From Blastobasis lacticolella (lineage: Eukaryota > Arthropoda > Insecta > Lepidoptera > Blastobasidae), in contig LR990065.1 in the NCBI GenBank assembly GCA_905147135.1, positions 1,116,001-1,180,000 of the forward strand: DNA of 64,000 nt, given 5' to 3'. The notes under the pieces were generated by a model, which saw only the letters and a list, made by a program, of their open reading frames with translations, searched no databases and was not told where the DNA came from. The position numbers and the translations under genes are program-made. This document shows, one piece after another, positions 55,665-64,000 of the stretch (position 1 is the stretch's first letter; every line of letters starts with the position of its first letter).

Positions 55665-56235
55665 TAAGGCCTTGCCACACACAAAGCTCGGCGCGAGCGC
55701 GGTGCTGGCGAGGCGCGATGCTGGCGCGTTGCCTAGGCAACTATCACACCGCGCTCGCGCCGCGCTATAGTTGCCTAGCAACTATCGCACCGCGCTCGCA
55801 CCAAGCTCACGCCACGCCGGCATCACGCCGCCAGGGGTGGACTAACGAACAAAGCGGGAAAGGCGGCCCGCCCCGGGCCTCTGGTCCAGGGGGGCCTCCA
55901 AACGTCTCCATGTTGCCTTGATCAAATCCTATACAAGGCTTTAAAATATACTTAGAACATATCGAAGAGGTGGTTCGGAGTTGTGACAGGGGCGTAGCTA
56001 TCGCCGTATCACTATTCAAACAGAATTAAGATCAGGGTCGAGGACCCCCTCCGCGAAAGAAGTAATTTTAACTAATAAATAAAAACACTTAAACATACAA
56101 ATGTGAACTGAATAAAAAGCTTGTAAAATTACATCAAACTTCTTAAACTGGGGGCCTTATAAAGGTTGTCCGCCCCGGGCCTCTGATGGACTTAGTCCGG
56201 CACTGCCGGCGTCGCGCCAACAAAGTGTTGCCAAT
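55665..56235. repeat. GC-rich gcgctcgcgcc MITE, interrupted by a hAT-like MITE
   Basis: The left part starts aaggccttgccacacacaaag, then gctcggcgcgagcgcggtgc, and has an inverted pair gttgcctaggcaactatc around a second tagttgcctagcaactatc. It resumes after 56,205 with ccggcgtcgcgccaacaaag. A related copy in reverse is at 62,378-62,545. The 60-80-codon frames over it are Arg/Ala-rich composition effects. Confidence 0.7.
55832..56205. mobile_element. hAT-like MITE nested in the GC-rich MITE
   Basis: The left end is caggggtggactaacgaac and the right end, inverted, cagtgccggactaagtccat: the CAG.G..GGACTAA start is typical of hAT elements. Both subterminal regions carry cgccccgggcctctg in inverted order. 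The flanks share ccggcatcacgcc / ccggcgtcgcgcc, an imperfect direct duplication that includes an 8-bp candidate. The middle is AT-rich and non-coding. Confidence 0.8.
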
Positions 56236-56456
56236 GTGGGCTATTTATCGCCATTTGGGGTATTCGAGATTAAAATTGGCGACGAAAAAATTGTAATGGC
56301 GAATTGTTTATGCTATGGGCCCAGGTACATAAATAAACATAAACTTAAGAGAGAAAACCCGAGGGTTGCGCGGATGATTGTGGGTTCCAAGTACATTTAC
56401 CTACTACTGCTCTTGCTGGCACTAGCACCCATAGATATACATATACATCTTGATGC

Positions 56457-57880
56457 GGTTGAACGAACAAATAACTCTAACGGTTACCGTAGTCAATAAA
56501 ACAGCGCCGTCTACAGTGCCACAAAAATGTCTGACCGGGTGACAGCATCGCTGTTGTTGGCATTGACATTACATTTCAAAACGGCAACACTTAGTTCCGG
56601 TTTTGGCCACCGGATCGAATAGGTTTGTCAACAATCTTGTCAAGCCGCCAGATATAACATTGTTAACGCGTACAAGAATTTGTATGGACAGTGGTAATCA
56701 TTCCAATAGCTATGTGTAATACGTCGTTGGATAGCTATTTTCAAGCTGAACAAAAGTAACTATGGCGCTTGTTCCAAATATTAGTCCGTTCCGGGTTATG
56801 CTGTACTAAACATATTACAGTAATAAGTATTTTTTTCTGTTCTACCCACATTCAATGGTCAGAACTAAATCCACGGTGTTATACCGCCAGTGCAAAGTCA
56901 CATCGTGCGCATGCATGTAAGACAGCCAAATAAAAAACAATCAGATGGAGTGCATTGAATTTGATTGAACATACCAACTAATTATAGCCGTTTAATAATT
57001 TTGCAATAAACACTGAAATATTTATTGCAAATGCTAAAAACATAAGTTTTACAAATAATACATGATGTATATATACGGAATACTTTACGGAAAAAAGATA
57101 CTCCATTGTTGTTTTTGGTTGCTTCGTATCGGCATTAGTGCATGTGTTTTCTACGCAACTCGGCATTCATAAGGTGCGTACGAATTAGAGGCAGCCTCAG
57201 GTTAAGCCACGCACGGGTCGCCCATTTGCTCAAATTCGTACGTGGCTCACGCGCAGCTCGCGGCGCACCGCGAGCTGCCGATTGTCGGTTTTCTGGCCAT
57301 GCTCAAGGTGCCTCGGCGTGCGTGCCTCGCGAGTTTGGACGTGACTACGAATGCGCGCGTATTGTTTATTGACACTTGACAACTTTAATATTTTCATGTC
57401 AATTAAACTGTTGGTCGTCCTAATAAATAAATAAAATAAATAAAATAAATAAATAATAAAATAAATTAATAAATTATTTTGAAAACTTATATACTAAACA
57501 ATATGGTGAGAAGAAAAAAGCGTTATGGGATCGAAAAAACTAAAATTATTTTAACAATCCCAACAATTATGATATTAGCAGCATCAGCATTTTATTTGTG
57601 AGGCGCATTTGTGGCTCGCCGCGAGCACGTTGCCTCAACGAACAAACAAATGCGCAGCTGAGCAGCCTCACCGCGCGCGGTGAGCATCTCGCCGCGCACG
57701 GCGAGCATGCCTCGGGCTGAGCCGCTCTAATTTGTACGCACCTTTAGATTGTAAAGTAACGACCATTCGTAGACATGTCCGAGACGTCACTGACGCGACA
57801 TTGGAGCTCTATTGCAGTTTTAGCTCCAATGAAGTGGTCTTATTGCCTTTGTACAATGAACCGGTCCATATATAGAAGTC
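56457..57880 (-). mobile_element. Composite non-autonomous repeat, copy C
   Basis: Collinear with copy B (same orientation) from cggttgaacgaacaaataac to ttgtacaatgaaccggtcca. It lacks the middle part that holds the MITE in copies A and B (only one gacagcatcgctgttgttgg block). It is split by a 574-bp GC-rich MITE at 57,171-57,744. Confidence 0.75.
57171..57744. mobile_element. MITE with aaggtgcgtacgaattagag ends
   Basis: Left end aaggtgcgtacgaattagag and right end ctctaatttgtacgcacctt are inverted copies; both subterminal parts are GC-rich with gcctcaggttaagcc / ggctgagccgctc. The centre has an (aaat)n-rich tract at 57,420-57,475 and no transposase. The interrupted host sequence, cggcattc then agattgtaaag, is continuous in copies A and B. 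TA or TAA flanks allow a Tc1/mariner or PIF/Harbinger origin. Confidence 0.82.
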
Positions 57881-57884
57881 TTTG

Positions 57885-58700
57885 CTGGCAGCACTACATT
57901 ACTTAAAAACTCAAATATAATATTCCTATCTGTAAACAAACTGATACTTCAGCTGTCACATCGACCAGACATTGTTCTTTTTTATGTTAAAGTTTTCATG
58001 TGATATCACAGTGATATTTCCAGTATTTTACTGTGTGGGGACGTTTATTTTCGAAATAAGTACAAAAACATAAAAGCGGCACCAAAACAGTAATATTTTG
58101 AGTTTATAAAGCATGATATTCAGATAGATTTTGAAAATATTAAATGAAATGTGACCTTTTGGAAATCATTTGAATTTAAGTGGAATTAATGTATTTTGTA
58201 GTACTTATTGTTTACATTTATTTGAGGTTACCAAATTAACCGACAAAATATTAACCATAATACCAAGCTACCAAGCTTTGATCGTTTTGTATTTTTGATA
58301 TTTGTTGTTTGACAGTATCTAGATCTATATCCAGGCACAGTGCAATGTACCTAAGACTATTCGGTGCTGGTGAAATGAAACCCTGCTGACCCTCGGTCAG
58401 AGAAACTTGAGAAATCTATTTTTAATTTCGGAAATCGTAGTAAATCATTATCACTGGCTGGTCAAACAGTGACACAGAGAGACAGAACATTGCTAACAGA
58501 TTGACATTACAACGTTATCAGTGTTACGGTAAATAAATTAATAAGGATATACACAAGAATATTATTTCTATATCAAACACTTCCCTTAAACTTATTATTC
58601 CAGCAATTTATCTATAATGTGACCGTTGAAGTAGGTACTCAGTTTGACATTAGGATTGTTTAGACATTGATTAAAACAGTCATGTATCTAATAAAACTCC
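57885..58700. other. Intergenic DNA
   Basis: No gene or matched repeat. Confidence 0.4.
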
Positions 58701-58707
58701 CATTTAA

Positions 58708-59198
58708 GAGAGGTAGGGCATAGCGGGGTATCTCGTTCGAATTGGCGCCGCCCGACTGGGGAAGTACCTTCACCTTACAGAATATCGCAGCTAAATAATA
58801 CTCTTTTAAATAGTATTGTGTTTCTGCCGGTAAGTAAGGTTTCCAGTGCTCCATGGGGTGGGAATTTGGGGAATCGTGGCTTTGCCAGTGGAGTGGCATT
58901 TGCCTTTTTGCTGCCAGAGCAACGTGTTATAGAGGTGAGCAACGCATTGGCGATACTCTTGGTGTTGCTAATGTCTATAGGCAGTGGTGACCTCTTTCCA
59001 TCAGGTGGCCCGCTTGCCTGGGGCCTTACCATGAACTCTTATAGCAGGACCTAAACAGAACTGCCCTGCTTAGAACGAGACAGCGCTATACGTGTCACAT
59101 AAGCTTGTCTCGTTCAAACCGAAAGCAATTCTGTTTAGGTCCTGCTATAAGAGCTCATGGTAAGCCTACTGTTTGCCTACCGTATGATATAAAAAAAA
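58708..59198 (+). mobile_element. Retroposon with A-tail, second copy interrupted by MITE
   Basis: About 95 percent like 53,688-54,032 by eye. It is collinear to cgcttgcctg at 59,020 and resumes with gtttgcctaccgtatgatat at 59,171, then nine A residues. Confidence 0.8.
59021..59170. mobile_element. 150-bp MITE with cttaccatgaactcttatag ends
   Basis: The left end reads ccttaccatgaactcttata, then gcaggacctaaacagaa; the right end is its inverse. The arms pair over about 40 bp. Terminal similarity to the relics at 5,132 and 8,142 (taggcctaccatgag) makes one MITE family. No target duplication is evident: the empty site already contains ttgcct twice. Confidence 0.85.
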
Positions 59199-59199
59199 A

Positions 59200-59600
59200 C
59201 GAGTTGACATTATGACAATTTTGCTTTCCTATATGTTACCTATCAATGGTCAATAATTATTTTCTATTACGAAGTGGGTTTATTGAAAAAAGAAAAGAAT
59301 TATGTTTTTATTTAATACTCTTCGATAACAATATTTGAATTTCTAAAATTTTCATTTAAATGTGCACTAAATTACACCGTCTTTTAGGTGGTTTGATTTA
59401 AATTATATTAGGAAATTATAAAATTATACACCGATGTTTCAAAAGAAACATCAGGTCCTCAGGAGCTCCAGTAACATGTGGAGCGTTCAAAACATTGCGC
59501 TCGTTATTTTCTGACAGCTTATTTCAATAGACGAAAAAACGGGATAGGGAGATTCATAATAATTGTAGAGTGAGCGAACAGGGAATATTTTTGATTTGTG
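59200..59600. other. Intergenic DNA
   Basis: AT-rich; a small inverted repeat gatgtttcaaaagaaacatc lies at 59,433-59,452. Confidence 0.4.
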
Positions 59601-59616
59601 TCTATTCTGCAAATAG

Positions 59617-60778
59617 CATGGACTTACTACCCAAAGGGACTGCGCACTGCTTTGACTAAAACCGGGCAGAGCGAGAGTCACCATCGATAGTCCTGTGTCC
59701 CATTCTAGTGTTGCCACCATTGTTGATGCAAATTCCGAATTACTTTTATTATTTGGCGCGGACACCGACCTCAGGGCCAGCCAGGCAGAGCTGGACCGGG
59801 TGCAATCTGAAAGTCATGTTTTCACCAGAGTCTAGCCCAAGCTTACCCTGCTACTCGGAAACTATTGGCCCTGAACATTAGTTCCTAGAGTGAAATGATA
59901 GCACTCCTCGAGATCATCATTGCGTTTGACAGCAGTCAATCTTTGAACTGAAATAACCCTTAAACTATTGGTGCTATAACACTCGTTCCTAAAGAAAAAT
60001 GATAGTGTTCGTCGAGATCTACATTTCGCATGACAGCTGTCAAACTTAGAACTGTTGTAACTCGGAAACGATTGGTCTTAGAATACTAGTTCCTAGAGCA
60101 ATACGATAGTACTCATCGAGATCTACATTTTGGATGACAGTTCTAAGTTTGACAGCTGTCATACGAAATGTAGATCTCGACAAGTACTATCATTTTTCTA
60201 CAGAAACTAGTGTTGTAGAACCAATGGGTTCCGAGTTACAAAAGATTTAACATTGACAGCTGTCATACGAAATGTAGATCTCGACGAGTACTATCATATC
60301 TCTTTAAAAACTAGTGTTCTATAACCAATGGGTTCCGAGTTATAACACATTTAAGTTTGACAGCTGTCACCCGAAATGTAGATATCGACGAGTACTATCA
60401 CTTCTCTTTAGAAACTAGTGTTGTAGGATAAATCGTTACCAAACTCTTTTATCTGTTTTGTGGAACAAAAAGTCGTAGATTAATAATTATGTCGACTCGA
60501 CGTTTGTCGGAGAAACGTTCAGTGGATCAAAAGGTATTTTCACAACTACTTTTCGGATTGTACGGATTACCTCATAATAATACCAAATTCACGGTAAATA
60601 TATTTCTCCAATAATGGCAACACTAAACATGACACTTGTCATTTTAGAATGACGGTGATTATGCCAATAACATTGTGTTTACACTGTTAGAAAGGGACAA
60701 AGGACTATCGATGGTGACTCTCGCTCTGCCCGGTTTTAGTCAAAGCAGTGCGCAGTCCCTTTGGGTAGTAAGTCCATG
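59617..60778. mobile_element. Palindromic P-like MITE, copy 2
   Basis: This 1,162-bp element has the same ends as 49,190-50,450 (catggacttactacccaaag and its inverse). Relative to copy 1 it is in opposite orientation: the arm with gtcgagtcgac near 49,470 in copy 1 is at about 60,490 here. The 8-bp duplication ctattctg occurs at 60,779-60,786 and at 59,602-59,609, the latter separated from the element by 7 extra bases (caaatag). Non-coding. Confidence 0.88.
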
Positions 60779-60789
60779 CTATTCTGTTA

Positions 60790-61190
60790 AGTGTCTTTGC
60801 CAGTGTCTACTGGTAGCCAGAGTATATAAATTACTAAAAAATGCTACCATAAATATTTAAAAAAATACAAAAAAATTCTACCATAAATATTTAATAATTT
60901 CACCTGGCAGGTGCGTTTTGACAAATGTCAAAGACGCAAATACGTAAAGAGTGGGTTACTTAAGCCCGCGCTGTGAGCCCGCGGGGACTATTCTAGCGAC
61001 AAATCCCGGTGCAGCCACTAGCGATAAATCTGTTAGAAAAAAGTCGAATTTGGTTCTGTATGGCGGTAAGTCAATTGTACACGAACAAGAAGAACTACGA
61101 TCCATGGCCATGAAGTAAGCTTTGGGCAATTGTTCGTCTGTTTTATACTGAACATTAGCGAAATTGAAATCTTAATTTAAAAAAATCACT
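60790..61190. other. Intergenic DNA
   Basis: Nothing recognised apart from a duplicated ctaccataaatatttaa near 60,842 and 60,878. Confidence 0.4.
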
Positions 61191-61194
61191 ATCA

Positions 61195-61505
61195 CCTTGG
61201 CGTTAGTGTCCCGATTGTGCTTTTGCGCCCGAAGGCCCGGGATCCGCCTTGACCATGATACAGGTTTTCGGAGATCAGGTAATTACAGTGGAGCGACTGC
61301 CATCTGACCTCCGTGACCCTGCTACAAGGGGACCCTGACCAGATTGGATCATGGTTACACATTCAGTCGCCTGTATGTGCAGGTTTCATCACGATGTTTT
61401 CCCTCACCGTAAGAGCATCATTGGTACATGGCCGCAGCGGGATTCGAACCCGGTACTTCTCGCTTATTAGTCAAATACCCCAACCGCTCGGCCACTGAGG
61501 CTCTC
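61195..61505 (-). mobile_element. SINE with tRNA-like head (minus)
   Basis: The reverse complement begins gcctcagtggccgagcggtt (A-box TGGCCGAGCGG) and has B-box gggttcgaatcccg about 40 bases on. These form a 72-bp tRNA-like head at 61,434-61,505, followed by the shared body down to 61,200 (also at 285-515, 10,330 and 15,085). It is a SINE and not a functional tRNA gene, because the body is attached at the point where a terminator would be needed. Confidence 0.8.
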
Positions 61506-61509
61506 CAGA

Positions 61510-62235
61510 AATTGAAATGTAAATATTATGGCAATACTTGCACATCATATCATCATATTACCATTTATTACTACTTATCATCTGGCAGGCCGAAAGATTG
61601 TCGAATGAAATGTAATTTGGTATCAATGTGTTTTGTACCATTGTGGTGGATAAGATTGAGCGCAATTTTCTGTGTACTGTGGCGGGTAGTTGAACAGAAC
61701 ATCTATATCAGCGTTGGACTCTAGCCACCGAATTTTTGCACTGTAGAATTTGTGCTCTATGTTACGGTATCATTAAAAGTTTTTCTAACTCGGCAAGTAA
61801 GTCGGACTGAAATGTTTTGATTATGATGTAGGAGAGCTGTGCCCCTTCATCCTACCTACCTTAGGAGGCCTACCTAGGGAGCAAAATTTGCAGTGTGGTG
61901 TCCAACAGAGTAAAATAGCATCGCCGTCCACACTAAGAGGTGTTGTAAAAGGCGACTTATTACAGAGGTAGGGCGTTACTTTTCCAAGCTTCAGGTTTTT
62001 ACCTACCTTATATATACTCTTGCAAGCTAGCGAGTGGAGGGGAATAAAAAGTAGCCTATATTCGTCCTCAGGTTCTAAATTATCTGCGTAATACACCAGT
62101 CTAATTAGGAGGAAAGATTCGGACTGTTGGTAAAAAGAAACGAGTAATTAACCCGCTATTACGACATGTGGGTATTACCATCCTAAAAATTCAATTCCCC
62201 GAATAATGAAGCTGCCACTCTATGTGTGCCGATTG
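61510..62235. other. Intergenic DNA
   Basis: A 91-codon minus frame at 61,821-62,096 lacks recognisable motifs; possibly transposon-derived. Confidence 0.35.
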
Positions 62236-62377
62236 TCATAGAAACGCGGTGGCCAAAACTGGAATTGCGGAAAAATAACGACACTTACTTTTGAAATGTA
62301 TTTGAACTGACATGTCAATCCCAAAAACAGCGCCGCCGGTACCAGGTCAGATAAGTTTGTGGCACTGCACAGCGCAG
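62236..62377 (+). repeat. Fragment of the composite repeat family
   Basis: gcggtggccaaaactggaat, then tgacatgtcaatcccaaaaa and tttgtggcactgcacagcgc match the subrepeats of copies A-C (for example 16,965-17,055). About 140 bp remain. Confidence 0.6.
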
Positions 62378-62545
62378 GCGTGGCGCCGCGCCGCGCTCGG
62401 CGCTGGCGTGGCATGAGCGCGGCGTGAGCGCGGCCTGAGCGCGGCGCGAGCGCGGCGCGATACTGGTGCGTTGCCTAGGCAACTATCACACCGCGCTCGC
62501 GCCACGCTCGCGCCGAGCTTTTTTTGTGGCAGGGCCTTTAAACTG
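62378..62545 (-). repeat. GC-rich gcgctcgcgcc MITE, second copy
   Basis: Contains gcgcgagcgcggcgcgatac, gttgcctaggcaactatcac and ends gccgagctttttttgtggca then gggcctttaa, the inverse of the start of the copy at 55,665. Confidence 0.7.
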
Positions 62546-62549
62546 TTGA

Positions 62550-62905
62550 TACGGGACAATATAATAAAATAGCATTTGACACCAGACCTGAATACCATAG
62601 TTACCACAATTACAAACCTTATACTTTGTTCTTTGCTCTCTTACACGATGTGATCACAATGAGGGGAACCTCACATTCCTTTCTCTTCCTTGTAGGCATG
62701 AGCCATTTGACAACAACATGATTTGCTCTCTGTTTTATTGTAGCGGGACTCGTATACATCAAATAAGAGAGAAATCAGACGTCCAGTGGTAACCAGTTGT
62801 CTGTTGGTAAGACTCACCTTCCATAGGAACGACCTCACCTTGGTGTGATTATCATATTCAGATTTCATCTCCTAAAGTGGGCGTCGTGTTGGATCCCACT
62901 TCTGA
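62550..62905. other. Intergenic DNA
   Basis: No features recognised. Confidence 0.4.
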
Positions 62906-62907
62906 TA

Positions 62908-63262
62908 TCGGCGCCCTAGAGTCTAGATAGCCGACATCATTATAATTGGATCTATCATCACTATTTTAACATCAGGGCCGACTTTTCCAGCGCGGCGCAT
63001 GAGGGCCCGCGGTCCACCACGACACAAACTTACAACGACGTTAGTTTAAATGCTATTGTATTGGTATTCGTGACTTATATAGCAATACCTTGTGGGTGCT
63101 TGATTTCTGGTGTTAATCAAAACAAAAACATCACAGCGCACAATAATGCGTGCGCGCGCTGCCATTGTTAACTAACCACAGACAAACAAACAAACAAGGA
63201 CCAGCTAAAGAGTATCTAACCGATAGACATATTATCACGACCAATTACTCGATGCGCCGTCA
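62908..63262 (+). repeat. Dispersed repeat copy 2 (empty site for the MITE)
   Basis: 355 bp collinear with 48,881-49,189 plus 50,451-50,504. The site ctaaagagtatctaaccgat is intact, with one agagtatc. Confidence 0.9.
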
Positions 63263-63264
63263 TA

Positions 63265-63525
63265 TTTATAAATAAAACTATAAACGCCATATTATACCTA
63301 ATTAAGTAGACTTTCTTCGTATAAAATACGGAATTCATATCTACAAAAATGAGAGAATTATGAGACTATGAAGTTTTGGCGTTTCATTGTTGGACACTGT
63401 ACCCTACCCATTTATTTAAAAACAAAATTTTTGTAAATTTTTTATGCCTATTTTGAGCATCATTTGCGAAAATCACAATGTTTAACGACTCAAATAGTTA
63501 CGGACATATATGGGATAAATATAAC
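63265..63525. other. AT-rich DNA with a pogo-relic motif
   Basis: cgtttcattgttggacactg at 63,381-63,400 is the inverse of the gtgtccaac.ttgaaac motif near 48,009 and 48,371, so part of the same transposon family may lie here. Confidence 0.4.
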
Positions 63526-63529
63526 TCAA

Positions 63530-64000
63530 ATAATTTTAGGGCGTTTCCTCTCACTCCTATATAATCTAGTTGTTTTAGGAGAATGTCATGCACTACGCAA
63601 TCGAATGCTTTTGATAGGTCTAGAAACAGACTTACATGCTTGACTCACCTGTGTTTAAAGTCATCCAGATTTGCATCAGATTTGAAAGCTTGAAATATTG
63701 CAGAGGTAGTTTTTGTTCGTTTGAAACCCGAATTGATTTGAATTTAATATATTGAATTTGTTGAGGAAAAAAAGGAGTCGGTTGTATATTACCTTTACAA
63801 AAAATGTTGAGAAACAAGATAGTAAAGCCTGTCTGTAGTTATCTAAGTCAGTAAAGGAACCTTTATTGTGTATTGGCTTAACTATTGCCATTTTAAGATC
63901 GTTTGGGAATTGGCCAGATTCTAGTCAAAAATTAAATAAATATCCTAGCAGTTTTGCTATGTATTCAATACAGGACTTGATTACCTTTATCGGAATATAA
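63530..64000 (-). mobile_element. LINE reverse transcriptase fragment, runs off the window
   Basis: On the minus strand, with frame breaks: IVKPIHNKGSFTDLDNYRQA, LLSCFSTFFVKVIYNRL, NKFNILNSNQFGFQTNKNY, then downstream VSLFLDLSKAFDCVVHDIL in another frame near 63,580-63,640. These are the fingers and palm start (P.HKKGD..D..NYRPISLL, QFGF...., LDLSKAFD) of a Jockey/I-type LINE RT. The fragment is interrupted and inactive. Confidence 0.85.

Noticed and set aside
61434..61505. Functional tRNA gene
   Set aside because: A and B boxes and the length fit, but the sequence runs directly into a SINE body shared with three other sites.

Overview
The window looks like repeat-dense, AT-rich nuclear DNA of a moth or butterfly. 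The basis is its repeats: three tRNA-derived SINEs of a Metulj-like type, RTE/CR1/Jockey LINE remnants with lepidopteran-style ORF1 proteins, Penelope-like elements (PLE), a Helitron, P, hAT, PIF/Harbinger and pogo relics, and many nested MITEs. No conventional host gene with a recognisable conserved product is visible. This identification is an inference; no search was run.

The notable block lies at about 18-31.4 kb. It is gene-bearing, poor in old transposons, and carries three protein tyrosine phosphatase (PTP) genes of the kind abundant in bracoviruses (polydnaviruses of braconid wasps). They are a broken PTP (20,960-21,730, minus), an intact 274-residue PTP with Cys211/Arg217 and an N-myristoylation motif (27,915-28,739, minus), and a divergently oriented 319-residue PTP whose catalytic Cys is Ser230 (29,219-30,178, plus). 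A six-exon minus-strand gene with short introns lies between them (23,983-25,193), with a decayed coiled-coil reading frame beside it. The two minus-strand PTPs share a TATA box followed 30 bp later by an arthropod TCAGT initiator. A SINE has inserted inside the block at 26.1 kb, so the block has been resident in the genome for some time. The simplest reading is horizontal transfer of bracovirus-type DNA into a lepidopteran genome. A proviral locus in a wasp is the alternative.

Layout. 0-4 kb: intergenic DNA with a SINE and an RTE tail. 4.1-13.1 kb: one PLE reverse transcriptase split by about 7.3 kb of nested repeats. 13.4-15.5 kb: a repeat family, a Harbinger relic and an RTE tail. 16.2-17.8 kb: composite repeat copy A. 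18-31.4 kb: the PTP block. 31.5-38.95 kb: LINEs on the minus strand, with inverted composite copy B at 32.85-34.6 kb. 39-48 kb: repeats, a P-type transposase relic, and LINE ORF1 and RT pieces. 48-64 kb: a pogo relic, two copies of a palindromic P-like MITE, a 94-bp tandem array, a Helitron, composite copy C, nested hAT and GC-rich MITEs, and an RT fragment running off the end.

Composite copies A and B are inverted relative to each other and flank the PTP block about 15 kb apart. Two insertions are dated by uninterrupted copies of their host repeats elsewhere in the window: the MITE at 49,190-50,450 (empty site at 63.2 kb) and a 150-bp MITE at 59,021-59,170 (empty site at 54.0 kb).
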